64,000 nt of DNA, taken from positions 1,922,001-1,986,000 of the forward strand of contig NZ_LT629791.1 in the NCBI RefSeq assembly GCF_900105925.1, in the 5' to 3' direction. A program made the translations under genes and the position numbers. Of this stretch, positions 47,047-55,659 are shown piece by piece. The DNA comes from Jiangella alkaliphila (lineage in GTDB: Bacteria; Actinomycetota; Actinomycetes; Jiangellales; Jiangellaceae). Within the stretch, counting starts at the first letter, position 1. Every line of letters starts with the position of its first letter. The notes beneath the pieces are model-generated. The model ran no database searches and had not been told where the DNA came from. It saw only the letters and a program-made list of their open reading frames with translations.

Positions 47047-50000
47047 CCGGCGGATAGGCGGGGTCGAGCGGCCCGGCGGCGAACTCCGCGGCGAACCGGT
47101 CGTGGCCGACGAGGGCGACGGCCGTAGCGGTGATGCGGTCGACGTCGCCGCGTTCGGCGGGCGGGAGCGGCGCTCCGGCCCCGTCGCGGGCGGCCGCCGC
47201 CGCGCCGAGCAGCCGGGCCGCACCCGCGCCGTCACCCGTCGACGCGTGGACGCCGGCCAGGCCCTCCAGCGCCAGTGCGACGGCGCGCGGATCGCCGGCC
47301 GACCGCGCCGCCGCGAGGCCGTCCAGGTGCAGCGACCGTGCCGCGTCGGCGTCGCCACGCAGTTCGGCGACGAAGCCCAGCTCGGCCAGGATGAGCGCCG
47401 CGCCCAGGTCGCCGTCGGCGTCGAGGCACCAGTCCAGCCAGGCGCGCAGGTGCCGCTCTGCGTCGTCCAGCCGGCCCTGCCTCCGGGCCGACAACGCGAG
47501 CCCGACCTCGGCGAACTGCTCCCCCCGCCGGTGCGCGTGCCGGGCCGCGAGCACCCGCGCCCGCTCGTGCAGCTCGTCGGCGGCCGCGAGGTCGCCGCGC
47601 AGCAGCGCGATGCGTCCCCGCCCGGCCAGCCGCGCCGACAGCTCGGTGGCCAGGCCCAGCTCGGTCGCGATGCGCACGCCCTCCTCGTGCAGGGCGGCGG
47701 CGCGGTCGTAGTCGCCGCGGATCTCGGCGTGGCCGGCCAGTGTGTCGGTGACGCGCAGCAGGCCCCAGCGATCGCCCAGCTCGCGGAAGATCGTGGCCGC
47801 CTCCTCCGCCGACCGCACTCCGGCGTCGGCGGATCCGAGCGGACGGGCGAGGTCCGCGCGCAGGCTGAGCGTGGCCGCCGTCCCCCAGCGGTCGCCGAGC
47901 CGCCGGAACGTGGTCAGCGCCGCCGCCACCCGCCGGACGTGCACGGACCGGTCGCCGACGCCGGCCAGCCCGAGGCTGAGGAACCAGCGCGCCCAGGCCA
48001 GCCCGGCCTCGTCGCCGTCGAACCCGGACAGGACGGCGTCGGCGTGCGCCGCCGCGGCCGGATCGTCGCCGAGGTGGACGGCGAACCCGGCGGCCCAGAC
48101 CCTGACGCGTGCCCGAAGCCCGGCCGGCCCGGCGCCGTCGACGGCGAGCGCGGCCGCCGCCGACCGCCGTCCCTCGCTCAGCCGGCCGCGCAGGAACCAG
48201 TACCAGCCCAGCGCGTCGGCCAGCCGCAGCGCCGGCTCGGCGGCTCCCTCCCGGACGGCGTCGTCGAGCGCGGCGCGCAGGCTCGCCGACTCCGCGTCGA
48301 GCACGTCCAGCCAGTGCCGCTGGTCCGGGCCGCGCAGGCCGGCGTCGGCGCGGATCGCGACGGCCAGTAGATGGTCGCGGTGCCGTTGCCTGACGGCGCC
48401 CAGCTCGCCCGCGGCGCGGAGCTGCTCGCCCGCGTACGCGGCGACCGACTCCAGCGGCCGGTAGCGCGGCCCGGCGGGTGACGAGACGACGGCGAGCAGC
48501 GACCGGTCCACCAGCCGGCTCAGCAGCCCGGCGACGGCGGCCGGCGTGACGTCGGGACCGGCGGCGATCGCCTCGGCACCGGCGAGGTCGCAGCCGTCGG
48601 CCGGGACCGCGAGCCGCCGCAGCACCGTCCGCTCCGACTCGGTGAGCAGCTCCCAGCTCCAGTCGATCATCGCCCGCAGCGTCCGCTGCCGCTCCGGCCC
48701 GCCGCGCTGCCCGGCGAGCAGCTCGAACCGGTGGTCCAGCCGGGCCAGCAGATCGCGCTCGCCGAGCGCTCGGACCCGCGTGGCGGCCAGCTCCAGCGCC
48801 AGCGGCAGCCCGTCCAGCCGCCGGCAGATCTCCGCGACGATGCCGCGGTCCAGCTCGCGGCCGGTCGCGGCGGCGTCGGCTCGGGCCAGGAACAGCTCGA
48901 CGGCGTCGGTGCCGGGGTCGAGCGGCGCGACCGGCACGACGACCTCGCCGGGCCGGCCGAGCGGGAGCTGGCTGGTGGCGAGGATCCGGACCGCGGGCGC
49001 GGCGTCCAGCACCCGCGCGACGACCTGTGCGGCGGCATCGGCGACGTGCTCGCAGTTGTCCAGCACCAGCAGCAGTTCGCGGGTGCGCAGCGCCGCGGCC
49101 AGTCCGGCGACGGGGTCCGGCCCGGCGTCGGCGCGGAGCTGGAGGACTCCGGCGATCGACTCGGCGACCGTCTGCTCGTCGGCGCCCGGACGCAGGCCGG
49201 CCAGCTCGACCAGCCAGGCGCCGTCCCGCGGGGTGGACGTGCGCGCCGCGACCTCGATGCCCAGCCGGGTCTTGCCGACCCCGCCCGGTCCGGTCAGCGT
49301 CACCAGCCGGTACGCGGCGAGCTGCCGGGCGGCGTCGTCGATCGCCGTCGCCCGGCCGACCAGCGGGGTGAGCGGGGCGGGCAGATTGCCCGCGGGCTCG
49401 GCGTCACGGCGTGGCTGGGCGCCGGACAGCGCCGGGTCCTGCGCGAGGACGGCGGCGTGCAGCCGCTCCAGGTCCGGCGACGGGTCGACGCCGAGCTCGT
49501 CGGCCAGCCGTTCCCTCAGGTCGGCGAGGCTCGCCAGCGCGTCGCCCTGGCGGCCGGCGCCGTAGAGGGCCCGGACGTGCGCCGCCCGCAGCCGCTCCCG
49601 TAGCGGCTCCGCACCCACCCACCGCACCAGCTCGCCGGCCAGCGCGCCGTACGCCGCCGGACCGCCGCCATCGCCGGCCACCTCCAGTCGCGCCTCCGCC
49701 CACTCCTCGACCGTCACCAGCCGGAGCTCCTCCAGCTGCCGGATCGCCGGCGCCAGCGCGCCCGCGTCCTCCACGTCGGCGAAGGCCGCACCGCGCCAGA
49801 GCTCCAGCGCCTCGCGCAGCAGCGCCGACCGTGCGCCGGCGTCGTCGTGCGCCCGCGCCCGCCCGACCAGCGCGGTGAACCGGCCAGCGTCGACGTCGTC
49901 GGTGGAGGCGTGCACCTGGTACCCGGCCGGCCGGTACGTCACCAGCTCGGTGCCGACCGCCCGCCGCAGCAGCGACACCTTGGTCTGCAGCGCGCCGAGC

Positions 50001-50176
50001 GGGCGGGCCGGTGGCGTGTCGCCCCACAGCGCGTCGACGAGGCGGTCGGCCGAGACGGTGCGGCCGCGGTGCGCCAGCAGGACCGCGAGCAGCAGCCGGA
50101 CCTTCGCCTCCGGGACGCGCACCACGGCGCCGTCGGCCGTGGTGACCTCCAGCGGCCCGAGCACCCCGAAACGCAC
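47009..50176 (-). CDS. AfsR/SARP-family regulator with NB-ARC and TPR domains
   Basis: A 1055-residue regulator from GTG 50176. Residues 1-92 are an OmpR-type winged helix (MRFGVLGPLEV, VSADRLVDALWGD), 97-245 the bacterial transcriptional activation domain (BTAD). An NB-ARC ATPase follows with P-loop LTGPGGVGKTRLG near 294-305, Walker B LLLVLDNCEHV, GLPLALELAA and a winged helix. The last 400 residues are helical TPR-like repeats ([32 protein letters not shown]). AfsR-like proteins switch on antibiotic or developmental genes. Divergent from the gene at 50251, its possible target. Confidence 0.93.
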   Translation of the reverse strand: MRFGVLGPLEVTTADGAVVRVPEAKVRLLLAVLLAHRGRTVSADRLVDALWGDTPPARPLGALQTKVSLLRRAVGTELVTYRPAGYQVHASTDDVDAGRFTALVGRARAHDDAGARSALLREALELWRGAAFADVEDAGALAPAIRQLEELRLVTVEEWAEARLEVAGDGGGPAAYGALAGELVRWVGAEPLRERLRAAHVRALYGAGRQGDALASLADLRERLADELGVDPSPDLERLHAAVLAQDPALSGAQPRRDAEPAGNLPAPLTPLVGRATAIDDAARQLAAYRLVTLTGPGGVGKTRLGIEVAARTSTPRDGAWLVELAGLRPGADEQTVAESIAGVLQLRADAGPDPVAGLAAALRTRELLLVLDNCEHVADAAAQVVARVLDAAPAVRILATSQLPLGRPGEVVVPVAPLDPGTDAVELFLARADAAATGRELDRGIVAEICRRLDGLPLALELAATRVRALGERDLLARLDHRFELLAGQRGGPERQRTLRAMIDWSWELLTESERTVLRRLAVPADGCDLAGAEAIAAGPDVTPAAVAGLLSRLVDRSLLAVVSSPAGPRYRPLESVAAYAGEQLRAAGELGAVRQRHRDHLLAVAIRADAGLRGPDQRHWLDVLDAESASLRAALDDAVREGAAEPALRLADALGWYWFLRGRLSEGRRSAAAALAVDGAGPAGLRARVRVWAAGFAVHLGDDPAAAAHADAVLSGFDGDEAGLAWARWFLSLGLAGVGDRSVHVRRVAAALTTFRRLGDRWGTAATLSLRADLARPLGSADAGVRSAEEAATIFRELGDRWGLLRVTDTLAGHAEIRGDYDRAAALHEEGVRIATELGLATELSARLAGRGRIALLRGDLAAADELHERARVLAARHAHRRGEQFAEVGLALSARRQGRLDDAERHLRAWLDWCLDADGDLGAALILAELGFVAELRGDADAARSLHLDGLAAARSAGDPRAVALALEGLAGVHASTGDGAGAARLLGAAAAARDGAGAPLPPAERGDVDRITATAVALVGHDRFAAEFAAGPLDPAYPPVRPAAATGPGSR

Positions 50177-50250
50177 GCCATCACGCTAGCCGAGCCACCC
50201 CGCCGGTCGGCCGTGAGCGTTTCGAAAGTGGACGCCCGCACGCTCGGACC

Positions 50251-51135
50251 ATGACCGACCACCACCCCGTCACTGTCATCGGCCTCGGCGCGATGGGCCG
50301 CGAGATCGCCCGCGTCCTGCTCGAGGCCGGCCACCCCACGACCGTCTGGAACCGGAACCTGGAGCGCGCCGTCGACCTCGTCAGCCAGGGCGCGACCCGC
50401 GCGGACACCGTCGTCGCCGCCGTCGGAGCGAGCCCGCTGGTCCTCGTCTGCGTGCTCGACTACGCCGCGACCCGCGAACTGCTCGAGCCGATCGCCGCCG
50501 ACCTGGCCGGGCGCACCGTCGTCCAGCTCACGACCGGCACCCCGAAGCAGGCGCGCGAGCTGGCCGAGTGGGCCGCCGGACACGGCATCGACTACGTCGA
50601 CAGCGGCATGATGGCCACGCCGCCGATGATCGGCCGGCCGGGGTCGACGTTCCTCTACAGCGGCGACGAGGCGGCGTTCGAGCGCTACCGGCCGGCGCTG
50701 GACCTGCTCGGCACCAGCCGCTGGTTCGGCGCCGACGCCGGGCTGGCCTCGCTCTACGACCTCGCACTCCTGTCGGGCATGTACACGATGTTCGCCGGGT
50801 TCCTGCACGGCGCCGCCATGGTCGGGACGGCGGGTGTGAGCGCCGCTGACTTCGCCGAGTCGGCCGGCGACTGGCTGCGCGCGATGACGGTCTCGCTGCC
50901 GTACGCGGCGACGTTCGTCGACAGCGGCGACTACACCACCGACGTGCAGGACGTCGAGTTCAACAAGTCCGCGCTCGACGTGATCGTGCAGGCCAGCATC
51001 GACCAGGGCGTCGCGCCCGACCTCGTCGCGCCGATCCACGAGCTGCTCGCGCGGCAGCTGGCCGAGGGGCACGGGAAGGAGGCGTTCGACCGGATCATCG
51101 AGAGCATCAGGCCGGCGGTCACTCGGCCGGCGTGA
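50251..51135 (+). CDS. NAD(P)-dependent reductase of the 6PGDH/imine reductase type
   Basis: A 294-residue beta-hydroxyacid dehydrogenase-fold protein: VTVIGLGAMGREIARVLLEAGHPTTVWNR (GxGxxG plus NR favouring NADPH), QLTTGTPKQARELAEWAAGHGIDYVDSGMMA and a helical C-terminal domain with DLALLSGMYTMFAGFLHGAAM. The pattern GTP..A and Y..SGMMA..P matches bacterial imine reductases, which reduce cyclic imines. Divergent from the SARP gene by 74 bases and convergent with an HxlR gene (17-base overlap). Confidence 0.9.
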   Translation: MTDHHPVTVIGLGAMGREIARVLLEAGHPTTVWNRNLERAVDLVSQGATRADTVVAAVGASPLVLVCVLDYAATRELLEPIAADLAGRTVVQLTTGTPKQARELAEWAAGHGIDYVDSGMMATPPMIGRPGSTFLYSGDEAAFERYRPALDLLGTSRWFGADAGLASLYDLALLSGMYTMFAGFLHGAAMVGTAGVSAADFAESAGDWLRAMTVSLPYAATFVDSGDYTTDVQDVEFNKSALDVIVQASIDQGVAPDLVAPIHELLARQLAEGHGKEAFDRIIESIRPAVTRPA

Positions 51136-51466
51136 TCGCGATGCCGTGGCGCGCCGCGTGCTCCTCGCCCCAGGCGTAGAGGGCCTCGAGCACCGGCGCC
51201 AGGCTGCGGCCCTCGTCGGTGAGGTCGTACGTGACCGGCGCGGGAAGGCCGTCGTGGACGGTCCGGGTGACCAGGCCGGCCCGTTCGAGCTCGCGCAGCC
51301 GCTGGGTGAGCATCTTCTCGGTCAGGTCGGGCATCCGCCGGCGCAGCTCGCCGTAGCGGTGCACGCCCTCCTTGAGGTGCGCCAGGATCACCGGCGTCCA
51401 GCGGCCGCCGATGACGTCGACCGTCACCTCGACCGGGCAGTAGTACCGCGTGCGCGCGACGCTCAT
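51119..51466 (-). CDS. HxlR-family transcriptional regulator
   Basis: A 115-residue minimal HxlR protein: RTRYYCPVEVTVDVIGGRWTPVILAHLKEGVHRYGELRRRMPDLTEKMLTQRLRELERAGLV in family order (recognition helix TEKMLTQRLREL). Cys 10 is in the position of the redox-sensing Cys of YodB-like members. It is divergent from the ABM-haemoglobin fusion at 51538; the 71-base space has CAAG-N7-CTTG. A redox-responsive repressor of that gene is plausible. Confidence 0.93.
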   Translation of the reverse strand: MSVARTRYYCPVEVTVDVIGGRWTPVILAHLKEGVHRYGELRRRMPDLTEKMLTQRLRELERAGLVTRTVHDGLPAPVTYDLTDEGRSLAPVLEALYAWGEEHAARHGIAITPAE

Positions 51467-51489
51467 CGCCGCCTCACCTCCACGCACCA

Positions 51490-51504
51490 CAAGGTACGTT
51501 CTTG
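51490..51504. promoter_or_regulatory. HxlR operator candidate
   Basis: CAAG-GTACGTT-CTTG lies in the divergent space between HxlR (start 51466) and the haemoglobin fusion (start 51538). Short arms but good placement. Confidence 0.45.
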
Positions 51505-51537
51505 CCCGAGACGGCCGGCGGATGGTCGACTGACCCG

Positions 51538-52305
51538 GTGATCGTCGAGTACCTCCGCTACCGCATTCCCGAACCGTCCGCCGCCGCATTCGAGGCCGCC
51601 TACCGCCGCGCCGGCGCCGTCCTCGCCACCGCACCCGAGTGCGTCGACTACGAGCTGACCCGGTGCGTCGACGACCCCGCGCAGTATATCCTGCGCATCC
51701 GCTGGAGGTCGGCCGAGGACCACCTGGGCGGGTTCCGTAACGGCCCCGCGTTCGCCGCGTTCTTCGCCGAGATCAAACCGTACGTCGACGCCATCGTGGA
51801 GATGCGGCATTACGTGGCCACTGGCGTCGAGGGCCGCGGGGGCGCCGTCCCGACTCTGTACGAGTGGGCCGGCGGCGCAGCGGCGTTCGAGCGGCTGTTC
51901 ACCGCGTTCTACCAGCGGGTGCGCGAGGACGCCGAGCTGAGCGAGCTGTTCCGCGCCATGGATCCGGAGCATCCGCGGCACGTGGCGGCCTGGCTCGGCG
52001 AGGTGTTCGGCGGGCCGGCGGCGTACTCGACGCAGCGCGGCGGGCACCCGCACATGGTCGGCATGCACGTCGGCAAGGGGATCACCGAGCGGCAGCGCCG
52101 GCGCTGGGTCGAGCTGCTGCAGGACGCGGCCGACGAGACCGGGCTGCCCGCCGACCCGGAGTTCCGCGCCGCGTTCACCGGCTACGTCGAGTGGGGCAGC
52201 CGGATGGCCGTCCTGTTGTCGCAGCCGGACACCCGGCCCGATCCGGACGCGCCGATGCCGGCCTGGACGTGGGCGCTGCCGCCGTGGCAGCCGCCGGCCG
52301 GCTGA
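51538..52305 (+). CDS. antibiotic monooxygenase-truncated haemoglobin fusion
   Basis: A 255-residue two-domain protein from GTG 51538. Residues 1-97 are an ABM domain (VEYLRYRIPEPSAAAFEAAYRRA, YELTRCVDDPAQYILRIRW, FAEIKPYVDAI). Residues 105-240 are a group II truncated haemoglobin (PTLYEWAGGAAAFERLFTAFYQRV, FRAMDPEHPRHVAAWLGEVFGGP, GHPHMVGMHVGKGITERQRRRWV with the proximal His region, FTGYVEWGSRMA). Such ABM-trHb chimeras have been described in Streptomyces. Likely role: oxygen or NO chemistry on a quinone-like substrate. Divergent from an HxlR redox regulator. Confidence 0.92.
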   Translation: MIVEYLRYRIPEPSAAAFEAAYRRAGAVLATAPECVDYELTRCVDDPAQYILRIRWRSAEDHLGGFRNGPAFAAFFAEIKPYVDAIVEMRHYVATGVEGRGGAVPTLYEWAGGAAAFERLFTAFYQRVREDAELSELFRAMDPEHPRHVAAWLGEVFGGPAAYSTQRGGHPHMVGMHVGKGITERQRRRWVELLQDAADETGLPADPEFRAAFTGYVEWGSRMAVLLSQPDTRPDPDAPMPAWTWALPPWQPPAG

Positions 52306-52351
52306 CTCTGGCCCTCTGTCCACGGCGGCGTGGCGGGTCTACCGTGATCAC

Positions 52352-52744
52352 ATGTGCAGCTGGGACGACGTCAGCCGCATCGCGACCGCCCTGCCGGACG
52401 TGAACGAGCAGACCGGCCGCGACGGCCTGCGCAGCTGGCGGGTGCGCGACAAGTCGTTCGTCTGGGAGCGGCCGCTGCGCAAGGCCGATCTCGCCGCGCT
52501 CGGTGACGCCGCTCCGGACGGGCCGATCCTCGGGGCGTGGGTGCCCGACCTCGGGGCCAAGGAGGCGTTCCTCGCCGACGACCCGGAGGTCTTCTTCACG
52601 ACGCCGCACTTCGACGGGTATCCGGCGGTGCTGGTGCGGCTGGAGCGGATCGACGAGCCCGAGCTGGTCGAGCTGGTGGTCGAGGCCTGGCTGGACCGCG
52701 CTCCGGCGAAGGTCGCCCAGGCCTACCTCGACGACGCACGCTGA
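52352..52744 (+). CDS. MmcQ/YjbR-family protein (second copy)
   Basis: A 130-residue CyaY-like protein: WDDVSRIATALPDVNEQTGRDGLRSWRVRDKSFVWERPL then AWVPDLGAKEAFLADDPEVFFTTPHFDGYPAVLVRLERID (given in order). It has a longer central part than the copy at 33383 and only remote similarity, so it is a separate branch of the family. DNA binding is proposed for the family but unproven. 46 bases downstream of the haemoglobin fusion, possibly co-transcribed; convergent with the TetR gene. Confidence 0.9.
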   Translation: MCSWDDVSRIATALPDVNEQTGRDGLRSWRVRDKSFVWERPLRKADLAALGDAAPDGPILGAWVPDLGAKEAFLADDPEVFFTTPHFDGYPAVLVRLERIDEPELVELVVEAWLDRAPAKVAQAYLDDAR

Positions 52745-52769
52745 CGACGCGCGCTGACGGCGCCGCCGG

Positions 52770-53351
52770 TCAGGCCGGCGGCCGGACCCGGATGCCGTCC
52801 AGCGCCATGGTCAGGACCCGCTCCAGCTGGGCGGGATCGGCGAACGGGTACATCGTGACGCCGCCGACCAGCCGCAGGACGTCGTCGAAGGAGGCGTCGG
52901 GACGCGCCTCGCCGGCGTCCTGGGCGCGGCGCAGCAGCGGCTCGGCGGCGGCGAGGATGGCCTTCCAGCCGCTGGCGAAGACGTCGGACTCGTGGTTGAG
53001 CGCCTCGGCGATGGCCTTCTTCGTCGCGGTGTAGCTGACGAACCGGCGCAGCCAGCCGGCCAGTGCCTCCCACGGCGGCAGGTCGGCGAGCTCGGCGGCG
53101 GCCCGGCACAGCGTCTCGACCTCGTCGACGTAGACGCTCTCGAACAGATCCCGCCGGGTGGGGAAGTGCCGGTAGAGGGTGCCGATGCCGACGCCGGCCC
53201 GGCGGGCGATGTCCTCCAGCGACGCCGAGACGCCGGCCTCGGCGAACGCCTCGCGGGCGGCGGTGAGCAGCTTCTCGTAGTTGCGGCGGGCGTCGGCTCG
53301 CTGGGGCCGGCGCGCGAAGACGTCGGGGGCCGCGTCGTCCGCGTTCGTCAT
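52770..53351 (-). CDS. TetR-family transcriptional regulator
   Basis: A 193-residue repressor with a basic N-terminal arm (RRPQRADARRNYEKLL) and HTH SLEDIARRAGVGIGTLYRHFPTRRDLFESVY; the C-terminal domain carries LRRFVSYTATKKAIAEALN. It faces away from the LLM oxidoreductase at 53460. Between them lies an array of four GGAGG/CCTCC half-sites, the core being a perfect 26-bp dyad. This is a classic autoregulated TetR-enzyme divergon. Confidence 0.93.
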   Translation of the reverse strand: MTNADDAAPDVFARRPQRADARRNYEKLLTAAREAFAEAGVSASLEDIARRAGVGIGTLYRHFPTRRDLFESVYVDEVETLCRAAAELADLPPWEALAGWLRRFVSYTATKKAIAEALNHESDVFASGWKAILAAAEPLLRRAQDAGEARPDASFDDVLRLVGGVTMYPFADPAQLERVLTMALDGIRVRPPA

Positions 53352-53380
53352 GCCGTCACCTCGCTTCAGCGCCCTTGCAA

Positions 53381-53422
53381 ACGGAGGTAACCCTCCGTAT
53401 GGTGATACGGAGGGTGCCCTCC
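53381..53422. promoter_or_regulatory. nested TetR operator array
   Basis: ACCCTCCGTAT-GGTG-ATACGGAGGGT (53390-53415) has perfect 11-bp arms. ACGGAGGT on its left (53381) and GCCCTCC on its right (53416) form further dyads with the core arms. Four evenly placed half-sites suggest two TetR dimers bound together. The array spans the promoter zone of both divergent genes. Confidence 0.7.
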
Positions 53423-53459
53423 ACCTTACCTGTGGCTCCAGCGAAGGAATCATCACGTC

Positions 53460-54332
53460 ATGAAGATCGGTCTCCAGATTCCCAACTTCACCTGGCCGAA
53501 CGGCCCCGCCGCGATGGGCGCCGAGCTGGCCGCCGTCGCCCGGACCGCCGATCAGGCCGGGTTCGAGTACGTCGCCGTCATGGACCACTTCTTCCAGATC
53601 CGCGGCGTCGGCCCGTCCGAGAACGACATGCTCGAGGCGTACACCGCCCTGGGCTTCCTGGCCGCGCACACCGAGCGGGCCAAGCTGCTTACCGTCATCA
53701 CCGGCATCCAGTACCGCGAGCCGGGCCTGCTGGCCAAGGCCGTCACCACACTCGACGTGCTGTCCGGCGGCCGGGCGATGCTGGGCATCGGCGCCGGTTG
53801 GAACGAGGAGGAGTCGCGCGGCCTGGGCTTCCCGTTCCCGCCCACCGCCGAGCGGTTCGAGCGGCTCGAGGAGGCGCTGCGCTACCTGCTGCAGATGTGG
53901 TCCGACGACGAGGGCGCGTTCGACGGCCGGTTCACGAAGGCCGAGCGGCTGCTGAACTCGCCGCAGTCGCTGAGCCGGCCGTACCCGCCGATCATGATCG
54001 GCGGCGGTGGCGAGAAGAAGACGCTGCGGCTGGTCGCGCAGTACGCCGACGCCTGCAATCTGTTCAACACGCCGGAGCTGCCGCGCAAGCTCGACGTGCT
54101 GCGCCAGCACTGCGCCGACGTCGGCCGCGACTACGACGACATCACCAAGACCGCGTACCACCTGCTCGACGTCGGCGAGAACGGTGAGCGCACGCAGCAG
54201 CTGATCGACGAGCTCGGCCGGCTGGCCGAGCTGGGCATCGAGGTCGCGGTCGGGTCGGTGCCGACGGTGCCGCGGCTGGACGCGCTCGAGCGCATCGGCG
54301 CCGACGTCATCCCGCAGGTCGAGAAGCTCTGA
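53460..54332 (+). CDS. LLM-class F420-dependent oxidoreductase
   Basis: A 290-residue luciferase-like TIM barrel: MKIGLQIPNFTWPNGPAAMG, FEYVAVMDHFFQI, LTVITGIQYREPGLLAKAVTTLDVLSGGRAMLGIGAGW in family order, and PPIMIGGGGEKKTLRLVAQYAD. The last matches the phosphate-binding strand of F420-dependent members, so F420 is the likely cofactor. ATG 53460 follows gcgaaggaatc. Substrate unknown. Repression by the divergent TetR protein is strongly suggested by the operator array. Confidence 0.93.
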   Translation: MKIGLQIPNFTWPNGPAAMGAELAAVARTADQAGFEYVAVMDHFFQIRGVGPSENDMLEAYTALGFLAAHTERAKLLTVITGIQYREPGLLAKAVTTLDVLSGGRAMLGIGAGWNEEESRGLGFPFPPTAERFERLEEALRYLLQMWSDDEGAFDGRFTKAERLLNSPQSLSRPYPPIMIGGGGEKKTLRLVAQYADACNLFNTPELPRKLDVLRQHCADVGRDYDDITKTAYHLLDVGENGERTQQLIDELGRLAELGIEVAVGSVPTVPRLDALERIGADVIPQVEKL

Positions 54333-54345
54333 TCGGCGCCGCGGA

Positions 54346-55611
54346 TCAGATGCCGCCGTCGCAGGTCGGCTCGCGCACGCCGGCCTGGATCCACGGCAGG
54401 TTGACCTTGCGGAACGCGATCGACCGGTGCGACGTGGAGCTGCTCCCGGTGTTCTCGTTGACCTCGATCAGCGCACCGACGTGGAAGTCGGCGGTCTTCG
54501 CGATGCTCGAGTAGCCACCCTCGCGGTAGTTCCCGCCCTCCAGGGGTAGTGGTGCGTCGGAGAACGGCCGGCTGTAGCTCCAGGTCTGGCCCTCGTTCTC
54601 GCTCATCCGGATCCGCATTTTGGTGCGGGTCTCGGTGCTGGCCGAGTTCACGAACGCCAGCCGGGCCGGGGCGTCGGCGTTGTAGCGCATCGTCGACGCC
54701 TCGTTGAGCGGGTCGAGCAGGCAGCTCGCCGACGCGAACGGGGTGAACGCGCCGCCGATCGTCCCGGTCGAGACCCGGCGACGCTTCGAGGTCTCCCAGG
54801 CGCTGGAGACCGGGCGGTCGTTGCGGTACAGCCGGCCGTCGGCCAGTTCGAGGACGGTCGATTCGCCGGTCTGTTCCATCGCCGCGCCCGACGCCGTCTC
54901 CATGACGTCGACCTGCCAGGTCTCGCCGTTGTCGTCGCTGTAGATGTTGCGGTGCTGGGCCGGGATGACCAGCCGGCCGGGGTTGCGCACCGTGGTCTGG
55001 ATGCCGACCCCAGGCCCGACGGCGTCCCAGTTCCAGCTGCGCCCGTCGGCCAGCGTCCGCGGCTTCAGCGTCGCCGACATGTTCACCGGGTCGGACCAGC
55101 TGACGCCGTCGTTCGTGCTGTGCGAGAGCCAGACCTGCCGGTCGTCCCACGAGTTGACCGGGCTCGACCCGACCGGCTGGTGGTTCATGAACAGCCAGAT
55201 CGTCCCGGTCTCGCGGTCGACGACGGCGGTCGGGTTGCCCCACGTGCCCTGGCCGGCGCCGACGACCTCGGACAGCCGCGACCACGTGGCGCCGTCGTTG
55301 GTGGAGCGCTTGTAGAGCAGGTTGATGTTGCCGAAGTCCTGGTTGTTCGCGGCCCGGCCCTCGGCGAACGCGATGAGGGTGTTCTCGGTTGTGCGGACCA
55401 GCGACGGGATGCGGAACGAGTGGTACGTGATCCCGTTGAGGACCTCGCCGCCACCGCCGTCGAAGATGATCTTCTCGCTGTGCGACGGCGCGGCGGCCGG
55501 CGCCGCGGCCGCCGTCGCCGCTGTCGGTGGTGGGACGGACAGGGCTGCCGCGGCGACCGCGGCGATGATCGTTCCGGTCAGGACCACGCCGCTCAGCCTC
55601 ATCGCCCGCAC
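54346..55611 (-). CDS. secreted sialidase (GH33-like)
   Basis: A 421-residue exported six-bladed beta-propeller. Signal peptide MRAMRLSGVVLTGTIIAAVA up to the Ala-rich cleavage zone (TAATAAAAPAAAPS). The RIP motif FRIPSLVRT holds the first catalytic Arg; Asp boxes are STNDGATW, STNDGVSW, SDDNGETW and SENEGQTW. ESTVLELADG carries the Glu and YREGGYSSI the Tyr nucleophile. It releases terminal sialic acids or related sugars outside the cell. No accessory carbohydrate-binding domain is present. Convergent with the LLM gene. Confidence 0.92.
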   Translation of the reverse strand: MRAMRLSGVVLTGTIIAAVAAAALSVPPPTAATAAAAPAAAPSHSEKIIFDGGGGEVLNGITYHSFRIPSLVRTTENTLIAFAEGRAANNQDFGNINLLYKRSTNDGATWSRLSEVVGAGQGTWGNPTAVVDRETGTIWLFMNHQPVGSSPVNSWDDRQVWLSHSTNDGVSWSDPVNMSATLKPRTLADGRSWNWDAVGPGVGIQTTVRNPGRLVIPAQHRNIYSDDNGETWQVDVMETASGAAMEQTGESTVLELADGRLYRNDRPVSSAWETSKRRRVSTGTIGGAFTPFASASCLLDPLNEASTMRYNADAPARLAFVNSASTETRTKMRIRMSENEGQTWSYSRPFSDAPLPLEGGNYREGGYSSIAKTADFHVGALIEVNENTGSSSTSHRSIAFRKVNLPWIQAGVREPTCDGGI

Positions 55612-55659
55612 CCTTCATGACCGTCGCACTGACGGGATGAAATGTACCGGGATATCGGC

